NCBI GenBank assembly: GCA_027448945.1
Contig: DAIDMQ010000005.1
Span: 1 to 64,000 of the forward strand
Reading direction: 5' to 3'
DNA length: 64,000 bases
From: Gallionellaceae bacterium
Lineage (GTDB): Bacteria > Pseudomonadota > Gammaproteobacteria > Burkholderiales > Gallionellaceae
Below the pieces are notes generated by a model. The model had not been told where the DNA came from. It did not search any database and saw only the letters and a list, made by a program, of their open reading frames with translations. The position numbers and the translations under genes were made by a program. The first letter of the stretch is position 1. Each line of letters begins with the position of its first letter. Shown here in pieces: positions 45,400 to 54,252 of the stretch.

Positions 45400-47361
45400 C
45401 TAGTTTTTGGACAGTTTCGAATGGTATGCGTGTAGTACGAAGTCGACCGCCTGCTCGATGTTCAGAGCCGTGGTATCCAACATGATTGCACCAACCGCCT
45501 GCTGCAAAGGTGCGACGCTACGTTGTGTATCACGGAAGTCGCGTGCCTCTATGTCCTGCAAAAGGGCGTGGATATTAGCATCCATTCCTTTCTGCTTCAA
45601 CTGCTTATATCGCCTATCTGCACGCGCTTGGGCGCTGGCGGTCAAAAATATCTTCAAATTCGCATCCGGGAACACTACAGATGCCATATCGCGACCGTCA
45701 GACACCAAGCCTGGCGCACGTCGGAAAGCGTGCTGCTTATTGAGCAATGCCGCCCTCACCTTGGGTAAACTCGCAACTTTAGATGCAGCAGCACCAGACT
45801 CTTCGGTACGCAACTCGTCGCCGACGATGCGACCTTCCAGCCAAGTCTCACCCTTTTCAAAACGAATATCCACACGACCAGCCAGATCGGCTAAACCCGT
45901 TTCGTCGTCCAGCGCCACACCGTGACGCTGAGCAGCCAAACCTAACAATCGATATAAGGCACCACTATCCAAATAGTGGTAACCCAACTTTTCAGCCACG
46001 ATTTGCGCCACTGTTCCCTTGCCTGATGCAGAAGGTCCATCTATCGCAATCACAGGTACAGCCCGGGTCACGCTAGCAAACACCAAAAAATAATCGGGGA
46101 ATGTCTTGGCCACACATTGTGGATTATTAATCAACATCCCTTGTGGGCCGAATGCGACCAGTGAGAAACACATCGCCATACGGTGATCATCATAGGTATC
46201 TATACCAGCAGCGGGACTCAGGATGGTGTCAGCGGGGGGCGTGATGCGAATGTAGTCCTCCCCCTCTTCCACCGTCGCGCCAACTTTGCGCAGCTCGGTC
46301 GCCATCGCATGGATGCGATCGGTTTCTTTGACGCGCCAGCTGGCGATATTGCGCAGCGTGGTGGTGCCGTCGGCGAACAATGCGACAACGGCCAGCGTCA
46401 TCGCCGCATCGGGGATATGGTTGCAATCCATGTCTATGGCATTCAATCTGCCACCAACTGGTGATTGAACTTCCATCCAATTCGGCTCATGCACGATACG
46501 CGCACCCATCAGACTCAAGGCTTCAGCGAAGCGCACATCGCCTTGTATGCTGTCACTGCCCACGCCTTCTATGCGCAATAGTCCACCGCCAATTGCACCT
46601 GCAGCGAGGAAATATGAAGCGGAAGACGCATCGCCCTCGACATAGACTATTTCAGGTGCGACATAACGGCTGCCTGCAGTGACTGTAAAACTGCGCCAAG
46701 CATCGCGCTGTACCGTCACGCCAAATCTAGCCATCATCGCCAAGGTGATTTCGATATATGGTTTGGAGATCAGCTCACCCTGCACCTCCACGGTCACGGT
46801 GGATTTCAGCAAGGGCAGCGACATCAACAAGGCTGTGAGAAATTGACTGGAAACATCGCCACGCACGCCGACGCGCGATACACCACTCAATGTTGCGGGG
46901 AATATCTCTAAAGGTGGGTAACCATCATTGCCGGTGTAATCGATATTGGCGCCCAAACCACGCAAGGCATCCACCAGATCACGTATCGGGCGCTCATGCA
47001 TACGCGCCACACCTGTCAACGTGTAATGACCGCCGGACAAAGCGAGTGCCGCCGTCAACGGGCGGAATGCCGTGCCAGCATTCCCCAAGAACAGCGCAGC
47101 TCCACGAACAGGAAAGTCACCGCCACAACCTGTCACACGATAGGCGTTATCACCTAATGACAAAACTTTGACACCCAAGGTCTGCAGGCCATCAAGCATG
47201 CGGTCAGTGTCATCTGATTGCAGCAGATCGCGCACCTCAGTCGTACCTTGCGCCAGTGCAGCCAGCAACAGCACACGATTGGAGATGCTCTTGGAGCCCG
47301 GTAATTGCACCGTACCCTGAGCTGAGATTAATGGAGGGAGATAAAGAGATTTGTGAGTCAT
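45400..47361 (-). CDS. aroA-cmk: Fused EPSP synthase / cytidylate kinase (AroA-Cmk)
   Basis: The 653-residue product joins two enzymes. Residues 1-430 are AroA (3-phosphoshikimate 1-carboxyvinyltransferase), with [16 protein letters not shown], the active-site [12 protein letters not shown] (91-101) and DDHRMAM. Residues 434-653 are Cmk, with P-loop [10 protein letters not shown] (441-450), YLDSGALYR and [10 protein letters not shown]. There is practically no linker ([10 protein letters not shown]). GTG codons at residues 431 and 437 could still allow separate Cmk initiation. AroA acts in aromatic amino acid synthesis, Cmk recharges CMP. It is followed by rpsA, the usual partner of cmk. Confidence 0.95.
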   Translation of the reverse strand: MTHKSLYLPPLISAQGTVQLPGSKSISNRVLLLAALAQGTTEVRDLLQSDDTDRMLDGLQTLGVKVLSLGDNAYRVTGCGGDFPVRGAALFLGNAGTAFRPLTAALALSGGHYTLTGVARMHERPIRDLVDALRGLGANIDYTGNDGYPPLEIFPATLSGVSRVGVRGDVSSQFLTALLMSLPLLKSTVTVEVQGELISKPYIEITLAMMARFGVTVQRDAWRSFTVTAGSRYVAPEIVYVEGDASSASYFLAAGAIGGGLLRIEGVGSDSIQGDVRFAEALSLMGARIVHEPNWMEVQSPVGGRLNAIDMDCNHIPDAAMTLAVVALFADGTTTLRNIASWRVKETDRIHAMATELRKVGATVEEGEDYIRITPPADTILSPAAGIDTYDDHRMAMCFSLVAFGPQGMLINNPQCVAKTFPDYFLVFASVTRAVPVIAIDGPSASGKGTVAQIVAEKLGYHYLDSGALYRLLGLAAQRHGVALDDETGLADLAGRVDIRFEKGETWLEGRIVGDELRTEESGAAASKVASLPKVRAALLNKQHAFRRAPGLVSDGRDMASVVFPDANLKIFLTASAQARADRRYKQLKQKGMDANIHALLQDIEARDFRDTQRSVAPLQQAVGAIMLDTTALNIEQAVDFVLHAYHSKLSKN

Positions 47362-47388
47362 GTCTTAAAGCCGCAATGCGGCATTACC

Positions 47389-48246
47389 TTATTGTTGGGT
47401 CCAGTTGCTACGCACTTTGCGTGCTTCGCTGAACACGTCTTCCAATGTATCGGCATCGCGTTGTTCCAATGCCTGATACAGCACATGCAACTCTTGCGCA
47501 TATTGCATCAGCTCTTGCATCAGTGCATCGCGGTTGGATAGACATATGTCGCGCCACATTTCTGGAGAACTCGCAGCTATACGAGTGAAATCACGGAAAC
47601 CGCTCGCAGCAAATGACAGCAGTACGTCACGGTTATCGCGCTGCGACAGATCGTGCACCAGCGCAAACGAAAGTAGATGTGGCAGATGACTCACAGAAGC
47701 GAACACTTGATCATGTTCCTGCGCAGTCAGTTCGCTGACCTTAGCTCCACAAGCTTCCCATGCCTGACGCACTTGAGCGACTGCCGCAGCGCTGTTTTCA
47801 GGCAAGGGGGTCAAAACTACTTTTTTATCCACATAGAGTTCAGCGCGGGCGGCGGCGGCTCCACTCTGTTCAGCACCTGCGATAGGATGCGCTGGAACAA
47901 ACTGGGCAATCTTATCGCCCAAGAATGCTCGTGCCGCAGCGACCACATCACACTTGGTGCTGCCTCCGTCACTGACCAGCGTATGCGAGCCAAGATGCGG
48001 TGCGATACGTTGCATAATCTCAGCCATTTGTCCAACTGGCGTTGCCAACAACACCAAGTCTGCATCGCCGACTTCCTGCGCAACATCTATACCGATGCGA
48101 TCGATGATGCCCAGTTGTTGCGCTTGCAGCAAAGTAGCAGGACTGCGTCCAAAACCAACCACTTCGGACACAGCGTGGGCCTGACGCAAGGCCAGTGCGA
48201 ACGAGCCTCCTATCAGACCCACACCAAAGATGACGACTTTTTTCAA
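47389..48246 (-). CDS. tyrA: Prephenate dehydrogenase TyrA
   Basis: The 285-residue enzyme has an N-terminal NAD(P) fold (VIFGVGLIGGSFALALRQA), HPIAGAEQSG with a catalytic His, and a helical dimerisation domain. It makes 4-hydroxyphenylpyruvate (or tyrosine from arogenate) for the shikimate branch that starts from the AroA product. There is no chorismate mutase or ACT domain. It lies between fabG and aroA-cmk; in betaproteobacteria tyrA commonly precedes aroA. Confidence 0.94.
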   Translation of the reverse strand: MKKVVIFGVGLIGGSFALALRQAHAVSEVVGFGRSPATLLQAQQLGIIDRIGIDVAQEVGDADLVLLATPVGQMAEIMQRIAPHLGSHTLVSDGGSTKCDVVAAARAFLGDKIAQFVPAHPIAGAEQSGAAAARAELYVDKKVVLTPLPENSAAAVAQVRQAWEACGAKVSELTAQEHDQVFASVSHLPHLLSFALVHDLSQRDNRDVLLSFAASGFRDFTRIAASSPEMWRDICLSNRDALMQELMQYAQELHVLYQALEQRDADTLEDVFSEARKVRSNWTQQ

Positions 48247-48260
48247 ACTAGAAGTTACGC

Positions 48261-49004
48261 TTATTCCATGTACATGCCGCCATTGACATGCAAAGTAACG
48301 CCGGTGATATACGCAGCACTTGGGCCTGCCAAGAATGCAACAGCAGCAGCGATGTCTTGAGGCTGACCCAGACGTTTCAATGGCACATGTTCAACCAATT
48401 TGGCACGCTGCTCTTCGCCTAATGCATGCGTCATGTCAGTGTCGATGAAACCGGGTGCGACGCAGTTGACGGTAATGTTACGACTACCGATCTCTTGCGC
48501 CAAAGATTTGGTAAAACCCATCATCCCGGACTTAGATGCAGAGTAATTGCTCTGACCAGCGTTACCCATGCTACCGACTACAGATGCGATGCTGATGATG
48601 CGACCACCACGAGCCTTCATCATGGCGCGCAACACTGCGCGGCTCATGCGAAATACCGACTTGAGGTTGGTCGTCAGCACATCATCCCACTCATCGTCTG
48701 TCATACGCGCCAACAGATTGTCGCGGGTGATACCGGCGTTATTGACCAAGATGGATATCTCGCCGAATTGTTTACGCAACTCACCCAGTACTTGTTCGGT
48801 CTGAGCGGCATCGTTGACGTTTAGTGCAAAACCCGCGCCCTTGACGCCAGCTGCGGCTAGATATTCGCTGATTGCTTGCGCGCCCTTCTCACTGGTCGCA
48901 GTACCGACCACGGTCGCACCCTGCTTGCCCAGCTCCAAAGCGATGGCCTGACCGATGCCGCGTGAAGCACCGGTTACCAGTGCGATTTGTCCTTGTAGTG
49001 TCAT
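48261..49004 (-). CDS. fabG: 3-oxoacyl-ACP reductase FabG
   Basis: The 247-residue SDR enzyme shows TGASRGIGQAIA (NADPH binding), NNAGIT, and the catalytic Ser-Tyr-Lys with YSASKSG, and ends ITGVTLHVNGGMYME. It reduces 3-ketoacyl-ACP in fatty-acid elongation. It follows fabD by 29 bp. Downstream, an acyl carrier protein gene (acpP) would be expected, but tyrA follows here and acpP is not found in this window. Confidence 0.96.
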   Translation of the reverse strand: MTLQGQIALVTGASRGIGQAIALELGKQGATVVGTATSEKGAQAISEYLAAAGVKGAGFALNVNDAAQTEQVLGELRKQFGEISILVNNAGITRDNLLARMTDDEWDDVLTTNLKSVFRMSRAVLRAMMKARGGRIISIASVVGSMGNAGQSNYSASKSGMMGFTKSLAQEIGSRNITVNCVAPGFIDTDMTHALGEEQRAKLVEHVPLKRLGQPQDIAAAVAFLAGPSAAYITGVTLHVNGGMYME

Positions 49005-49033
49005 TTATTGTCCCTTATTCAAGTCGCGGTGAA

Positions 49034-49966
49034 TTATGCGAAGGTCGTCAAAGCTAATGTCAATGCCGCGCCATCGTTGATGGCTGAAGCTTGCTGATTG
49101 GTGTCGATACGTTTATTAAGTCCTGCAAGAACCTTGCCTGGCGCGCATTCGACATTATGCGTGATGCCTTGTTTACCAAACGCTTGTACTGTTTCGACCC
49201 AACGTACCGGTGAATACAATTGGCGTACAAGCGCGTCTTTGATTGCGGCGGCATCGCTATATGATGCGACATCCGCGTTATGCAACACGGGCACAGCAGG
49301 CGCGTTAACAGACACATCAGTCAGATAAGCGCGTAATTGTTCCGCCGCGCCTTTTAATAAGCTGCAATGCGAAGGCACGCTCATAGGTAGCATAATGGCG
49401 CGCTTTGCACCTTTGCTCTTGGCCAGTTCCATACCGCGCTCTACTGCAGCACGGTCACCCGCGATGACGATTTGTCCAGGCGAGTTGTAGTTGACTGCTT
49501 CCAACACTTGGCCTTGTGCACCTTCAGCACACACGGCGCGTATCACCTCATCATCCAATCCCAAAATCGCCGCGATGCCACCCACGCCCTCGGGTACGGC
49601 TGCTTGCATACACTGCGCACGATAACGCACCAAAGGCAATGCATCAGCAAAACTCAAAGCACCCGCTGCAACCAGCGCAGTGTATTCACCCAAACTATGT
49701 CCCGCCATCATGGTTGGTATTGCGCCATTTTGAGATTGCCAAGCACGGTATACCGCCACACCTGCTGTCAGCATAATCGGTTGTGTGTTCACTGTGGCAT
49801 TCAGCTCTGCATCACTCCCTTCGGCGGTTAACTGCCAGAGGTCTTGCTTGAGCACATCGGAAGCTTCTGCAAAAGTGTCGCGGACTGCAGAGAAGTCTGC
49901 GTAACCGTCCATCATGCCGCGAGATTGGGAACCCTGACCGGGGAATACGAAAGCGAATTTAGTCAT
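49034..49966 (-). CDS. fabD: Malonyl-CoA:ACP transacylase FabD
   Basis: From the ATG at 49966 the protein has 310 residues (MTKFAFVFPGQGSQSRGM), the normal size. The frame is open further upstream to 50095 through repeat-bearing spacer DNA, but that extension does not look like FabD and is rejected. The active-site Ser is in GHSLGEYTALVAAGA and the His in PMSVPSHCSLL. It loads malonyl groups on ACP. It follows fabH across a 101-bp spacer with notable repeats. Confidence 0.96.
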   Translation of the reverse strand: MTKFAFVFPGQGSQSRGMMDGYADFSAVRDTFAEASDVLKQDLWQLTAEGSDAELNATVNTQPIMLTAGVAVYRAWQSQNGAIPTMMAGHSLGEYTALVAAGALSFADALPLVRYRAQCMQAAVPEGVGGIAAILGLDDEVIRAVCAEGAQGQVLEAVNYNSPGQIVIAGDRAAVERGMELAKSKGAKRAIMLPMSVPSHCSLLKGAAEQLRAYLTDVSVNAPAVPVLHNADVASYSDAAAIKDALVRQLYSPVRWVETVQAFGKQGITHNVECAPGKVLAGLNKRIDTNQQASAINDGAALTLALTTFA

Positions 49967-49972
49967 AATTTT

Positions 49973-50058
49973 GTAGTCGTTAGTTGATAGACGATAGTCG
50001 TTAGTTTGTTTGGTCGCGGAGATGTATTCACTACGAGCGACATAGGAACAACGACTAC
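49973..50058. repeat. Repeats in the fabH-fabD spacer
   Basis: TAGTCGTTAG occurs twice, at 49974-49983 and 49995-50004, 21 bp apart. GTAGTCGTT at 49973-49981 is matched in inverted orientation by AACGACTAC at 50050-50058. The pattern fills most of the 101-bp gap between fabH and fabD. It could be a hairpin, an operator with sites on one helix face, or a spreading intergenic repeat. Confidence 0.6.
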
Positions 50059-50067
50059 CAACTTGTC

Positions 50068-51027
50068 CTACCAGCGTACCAGCAGAGCGCCCCAAGTGAA
50101 GCCACCACCGATCGCTTCCATCAGGATGTGCTGACCCGCTTTGATACGGCCATCGCGCACCGCAACATCGAGTGCCAAGGGAATAGAGGCCGCCGAAGTA
50201 TTGCCGTGCTTAGCCACGGTCACCACCACGTTATCCAAGCTCAAGCCCAGTCTTTTGGCGGTTGCTTCCATGATGCGGATATTGGCCTGATGTGGCACCA
50301 GCCAATCGATGATGGTGTCCGGCAATTGATGCTCCTCCAGCAACTCCTCGACCACACGACTGAGGTTGTTAACGGCGAATTTGAATACCGCAGGACCATC
50401 CATCTTGATGAAAGGACTACCCTCGATCTCGCCATTGCGAATATTGCCTTCAGCTTTGAGCATATGACGCTGACTGCCGTCGGAGTGCAGCTTGGCTGCG
50501 ATAATGCCAGGTATCTCACTGGCTTGCATGATCACCGCGCCCGCGCCATCGCCAAACAACACGAAAGTGGTTCTGTCCTGCACATCCAAGATACGCGACA
50601 GCACTTCAGCGCCAACGACCAAGACTGTCTTGGCCTGACCACAGCGAATGTACATATCGGCGGTATTCATAGCGAACACAAAGCCACCGCACACAGCCTG
50701 CATATCGAATGCAGGACCACCGCTGGTGATGCCTAGCTTGTCCTGCAATACACATGCGGTGCTGGGAAAAATATGGTCCGGCGTGGTGGTTGCGACAATG
50801 ATCAAATCAATGTCGTTGGCTGCTATCCCAGCTGCCTCTATCGCTTTGACGCTAGCGTGATAAGCCAAATCGCTAGTCAGCTCATCATCGGCCGCGAAAT
50901 GTCTTTCATGGATACCACTACGACTGACGATCCAATCATGCGTGGTTTCGACCATTTTTTCCAGATCGTAGTTGCTAAGCGTCCTGGCGGGCAAATAACT
51001 GCCTGTTCCTGTGATGCGTGAGTACAT
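50068..51027 (-). CDS. fabH: 3-oxoacyl-ACP synthase III FabH
   Basis: The 319-residue condensing enzyme starts fatty-acid synthesis from acetyl-CoA and malonyl-ACP. The catalytic Cys is in [13 protein letters not shown], the His in [10 protein letters not shown] and the Asn in [14 protein letters not shown]. It opens [19 protein letters not shown]. It begins immediately after the plsX stop (adjacent bases), so translation is coupled. Its feature length is typical. Confidence 0.96.
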   Translation of the reverse strand: MYSRITGTGSYLPARTLSNYDLEKMVETTHDWIVSRSGIHERHFAADDELTSDLAYHASVKAIEAAGIAANDIDLIIVATTTPDHIFPSTACVLQDKLGITSGGPAFDMQAVCGGFVFAMNTADMYIRCGQAKTVLVVGAEVLSRILDVQDRTTFVLFGDGAGAVIMQASEIPGIIAAKLHSDGSQRHMLKAEGNIRNGEIEGSPFIKMDGPAVFKFAVNNLSRVVEELLEEHQLPDTIIDWLVPHQANIRIMEATAKRLGLSLDNVVVTVAKHGNTSAASIPLALDVAVRDGRIKAGQHILMEAIGGGFTWGALLVRW

Positions 51028-52065
51028 TTAAGCCGCTCCTTGCTCAGAGTTTTGACGCTGATGATGCCACTTTTCAATATGCTCACTGATGTGCTGCAAC
51101 ATGCCGCCACGCGCCTCTTCGGCTGCACGCTCGATGGCACACAGGTAGGCGTAAACATCCGCTGAACCGTGACTCTTCACGACGATACCCTTAAGACCGA
51201 GGAAACTCGCGCCATTGTAACGGCGGTGATCCAGTCTGTGTTTGAAGGCTTTCAATGCGGGAATGGATAACAAAGCGCCCAGCTTGGTGAAAATATTGCG
51301 GGTAAGCTCTTCGCGCAGGAAGCCGCCCATCATCTTGGCCACGCCTTCGGCAGTTTTGAGCGCCACGTTACCGACGAAGCCATCACACACGACGACATCG
51401 GTGACACCCAAGAAAATGTCATTGCCTTCCACGTTGCCGTAAAAATTCAAATCACTCGCCTGCAACATCACACCAGCCTGCTTGACCACCTCATTACCCT
51501 TAATTTCTTCGCTACCGATGTTCAAAAGACCCACACTTGGATTTTCTTTATGCTCCAAGGCACTGACCAGCGTGGAACCCATCAAAGCGAATTGCAGCAG
51601 GTGTTCGGCCGTGCAATCAGTATTGGCACCCAGGTCCAACATACACACCTGCCCCTTGTTAGTTGGCAGGAATGAAGCGATTGCAGGGCGATCGATACCG
51701 GGCAGGGTTTTAAGCACATAACGTGCGGTCGCCATCAGAGCGCCAGTATTACCGGCACTGATGCAGGCCCCAGCCTCACCGGATTTAACCAGGTTGATGG
51801 CGACGCGCATGGAAGAATCCTTCTTGCCGCGCAATGCGGACTGAGGCGACTCATCCATCGCCACCACCTGACTGGCAGCATGGACGCGCAAATGCGAACC
51901 GAGTTGCGCGCCCATGGCGCGCAACTCGGCCTCGATGGCATCGGGAATGCCGACCAACACGATGGTATCGCCGGGTGAGTGTTTCAGATATTCAATTGCT
52001 GCGGGAATCGTGACCGAAGGACCGTGATCACCACCCATTGCATCTATTGCTAATGTAACGTCCAC
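51028..52065 (-). CDS. plsX: Phosphate acyltransferase PlsX
   Basis: The 345-residue enzyme makes acyl-phosphate from acyl-ACP for phospholipid synthesis. It begins [21 protein letters not shown] and has [16 protein letters not shown] and [14 protein letters not shown]. It follows rpmF in the conserved yceD-rpmF-plsX-fabH-fabD-fabG series. A hairpin with T-rich tail lies between rpmF and plsX. Confidence 0.96.
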   Translation of the reverse strand: MDVTLAIDAMGGDHGPSVTIPAAIEYLKHSPGDTIVLVGIPDAIEAELRAMGAQLGSHLRVHAASQVVAMDESPQSALRGKKDSSMRVAINLVKSGEAGACISAGNTGALMATARYVLKTLPGIDRPAIASFLPTNKGQVCMLDLGANTDCTAEHLLQFALMGSTLVSALEHKENPSVGLLNIGSEEIKGNEVVKQAGVMLQASDLNFYGNVEGNDIFLGVTDVVVCDGFVGNVALKTAEGVAKMMGGFLREELTRNIFTKLGALLSIPALKAFKHRLDHRRYNGASFLGLKGIVVKSHGSADVYAYLCAIERAAEEARGGMLQHISEHIEKWHHQRQNSEQGAA

Positions 52066-52084
52066 TAAGCGACCCTAAGCAAAA

Positions 52085-52124
52085 AATAGAAAAGAAAACG
52101 CAGCCGATCTACGGACCGGCTGCG
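52085..52124 (-). terminator. Hairpin with T-rich tail between rpmF and plsX
   Basis: On the minus strand CGCAGCCG and CGGCTGCG form a perfect 8-bp GC-rich stem with a 10-base loop, followed by TTTTCTTTTC. It begins 12 bp after the rpmF stop. It may reduce read-through from the ribosomal-protein gene into the lipid genes. Confidence 0.8.
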
Positions 52125-52136
52125 TCACTAAAATGC

Positions 52137-52316
52137 TTATTCGCCTTTAGTCTTAACTACTTTTTTGCCGCGATAGAAACCGGTTGGGCTGATGTGGTGG
52201 CGCAAATGTGTCTCGCCTGTAGTTGGCTCGATTGCGATCGATGGGTTTGTCAAGAAATCGTGCGCGCGGTGCATACCACGTTTAGATGGGGACTTTTTAT
52301 TTTGTTGAACTGCCAT
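52137..52316 (-). CDS. rpmF: 50S ribosomal protein L32
   Basis: The 59-residue protein reads [20 protein letters not shown] at its start, continues [21 protein letters not shown] and ends [11 protein letters not shown]. These are the standard L32 landmarks without zinc-binding cysteines. It lies between yceD and plsX as in most proteobacteria. It is short, but the sequence match to the family is clear. Confidence 0.97.
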   Translation of the reverse strand: MAVQQNKKSPSKRGMHRAHDFLTNPSIAIEPTTGETHLRHHISPTGFYRGKKVVKTKGE

Positions 52317-52357
52317 GCTGATACTCCTAGTTAAAACTCAAAATAACGTTAAGGTCG

Positions 52358-52855
52358 TTAACGCTTTAATTTTGCCAATGCGGCAAAAGGATGTGACTCC
52401 TCCTGCCGCTTTCCTGCCTCATCTACCGCCTGACACATCCCAACAGCATGCTTGGATGCAAAGGGCAAACTCAGCAAAATCTCATCTTCCAACAGGTGCC
52501 ATACATCCAGTTGCGCCTCAGCAAGGATACTTTCGAACTCTTCTTCGACTTCGTTTTTATCCAACTGATCCAAGCCAGCCTGATCCCGCAACTGCACAGA
52601 GGTCGACACCACAACCTCAAAATCCATACTCTGCATACAACGCTGACACACCAGATGACAGACTCCGGATACATCCAGAGAAAGATACGGAATAGTAAAT
52701 TTATCCACTCCGCCCAATATCTTATAACTTAACTTACCCTCTGTATCGCTCAGCAAATCTGCCAAACGCGACAATTCAGCAACAAGCACTTCACCGCTAA
52801 TTTGCTGGCCATTTCTGGCAAAATCTAGACTATCTATGAAAGGCCGTGCATGCAT
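52358..52855 (-). CDS. yceD: YceD (DUF177) protein, 23S rRNA accumulation factor
   Basis: The 165-residue protein has the DUF177 core with SLDVSGVCHLVCQRCMQSMDF (landmark: CHLVCQRCM), a Cys pair likely to bind metal, and an acidic LDKNEVEEEFESIL stretch. YceD homologues are needed for 23S rRNA accumulation in E. coli and plants. The gene is just upstream of rpmF in the canonical order and divergent from yceF. Confidence 0.92.
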   Translation of the reverse strand: MHARPFIDSLDFARNGQQISGEVLVAELSRLADLLSDTEGKLSYKILGGVDKFTIPYLSLDVSGVCHLVCQRCMQSMDFEVVVSTSVQLRDQAGLDQLDKNEVEEEFESILAEAQLDVWHLLEDEILLSLPFASKHAVGMCQAVDEAGKRQEESHPFAALAKLKR

Positions 52856-52911
52856 GAGGCGCGCATGATATATTTTTCGCCCTCTTGTGTCAAAAATCCT
52901 AAGGAAAATTC

Positions 52912-53496
52912 TTGAATTCTCAGTTGCTTGTCTTGGCCTCTACCTCAATCTACCGTAGCGAACTACTTAAAAGACTACAAATCCCCTTCGTCACCGCAGC
53001 CCCAAACGTCGACGAAACGCCCTTAACTGGGGAATCCGCACGTGCGACCTCCGTACGCCTAGCCCAACTCAAAGCGCGCGCCGTCGCCTCTGACTATCCA
53101 GATGCACTGATCATAGGCTCAGATCAGGTAGCCCTATTAGGCGCCGAACAGTTGGGCAAGCCCATGAACCACGACAACGCAGTTCGGCAATTGCAAAATA
53201 TGCGTGGCAAGACCACCCGCTTCTATACGGCACTGACCTTATATAACAGTAAAACTGGCAACATGCAGACTGAAGTGGCCGAGAACGATGTGACCTTGCG
53301 TGAATTGAGCGATGCTGAAATAGAAGCCTATCTGCTCAAAGAGCAACCATATCACTGCGCGGGCAGTGCGAAATCTGAGGGCTTGGGTATCGCCCTGATG
53401 TCCTCTATGCGTGGCGACGACCCCAACGCACTGGTCGGCCTGCCTTTAATATTGCTACTCGCCATGTTGCGCAATGAGAACCTGACACCCTTTTGA
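52912..53496 (+). CDS. yceF: Maf-family nucleotide pyrophosphatase, YceF-like
   Basis: The 194-residue protein has the Maf N-terminal motif LASTSIYRSELLKRLQIPF, GSDQVALLG and the conserved CAGSAKSEGLG. In the YceF subgroup (LASTS, not LAS.SPRR) the enzymes hydrolyse m7GTP rather than dTTP/UTP. The adjacent divergent yceD-rpmF-plsX genes are the same partners as in E. coli. The start at 52912 is a TTG (TTGAATTCT); no in-frame ATG lies nearby. Confidence 0.92.
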   Translation: MNSQLLVLASTSIYRSELLKRLQIPFVTAAPNVDETPLTGESARATSVRLAQLKARAVASDYPDALIIGSDQVALLGAEQLGKPMNHDNAVRQLQNMRGKTTRFYTALTLYNSKTGNMQTEVAENDVTLRELSDAEIEAYLLKEQPYHCAGSAKSEGLGIALMSSMRGDDPNALVGLPLILLLAMLRNENLTPF

Positions 53497-53499
53497 ATT

Positions 53500-54252
53500 A
53501 TGAAGCTTACACCACCCGCATCAGGCACGACCAAAGGCACGCTGTACCTCATTCCCTGCACCTTGGGCGACAGTCCTGTCGAACATGTCATACCCAGCCA
53601 TGTCATCAATATCGCCCGTCATCTAAGCTATTACGTGGTAGAACAAACCAAGACCTCGCGCCAGTTTCTGTCTGCGCTTAAACACGAGCAGCCGATACAG
53701 TCGCTGCATTTCAGCAATTTAAACCAACATACCGCGCCCGGCGAATTAGAATCTTTGCTCGCCCCACTATTGGCAGGACATGATTTGGGCGTGATTTCCG
53801 AAGCAGGCTGCCCTGGAATCGCCGATCCTGGCGCCGACTTGGTCAATCTCGCTCATCGCAAAGGGATACGCGTAGTGCCGCTAGTCGGCCCCTCATCCAT
53901 TTTATTGGCCTTAATGGCCTCTGGCTTGAATGGACAATGCTTCGCTTTCCAAGGCTATCTGCCTATAGATGAAACAGAGCGCAAGAAAGCCATCGTAAAT
54001 TTGGAAGCTGAATCTGCTAAGCGCAACCAGACGCAGATGTTCATAGAGACACCTTACCGCAATGAGCGTATGCACACCGCGCTGTTAGCAACTTGCCAGC
54101 CCCAAACCTTGCTCTGCGTAGCGACTGATATCACCCTTGCCGGCGAGCAGATTACCACGCTCAGCATTGCACAATGGAAACGCCGTCCAGCACCAGAACT
54201 CAACAAACGCCCTAGCCTATTTCTGCTACTCGCACCCTCAAGCCGAGCTTGA
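53500..54252 (+). CDS. RsmI-like SAM methyltransferase (tetrapyrrole methylase fold)
   Basis: The 250-residue protein has the RsmI-type layout: GTLYLIPCTLGDSP in place of the usual TPIGNL loop, VVEQTKTSRQFL, GVISEAGCPGIADPGADLV, VGPSSILLALMASGL and FQGYLP. True RsmI 2'-O-methylates C1402 of 16S rRNA. The loop change CTLGDSP suggests a paralogue with another target, a type often seen next to maf in betaproteobacteria. It begins 4 bp after yceF and overlaps the convergent histidine kinase gene by 15 bp. Confidence 0.85.
   Translation: MKLTPPASGTTKGTLYLIPCTLGDSPVEHVIPSHVINIARHLSYYVVEQTKTSRQFLSALKHEQPIQSLHFSNLNQHTAPGELESLLAPLLAGHDLGVISEAGCPGIADPGADLVNLAHRKGIRVVPLVGPSSILLALMASGLNGQCFAFQGYLPIDETERKKAIVNLEAESAKRNQTQMFIETPYRNERMHTALLATCQPQTLLCVATDITLAGEQITTLSIAQWKRRPAPELNKRPSLFLLLAPSSRA

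Noticed and set aside
49967-50095. Long open N-terminal extension of FabD.
   Set aside because: It runs through repeat DNA and into fabH; FabD family proteins start at MTKFAFVFPGQGSQ, so the extension is not taken as coding.
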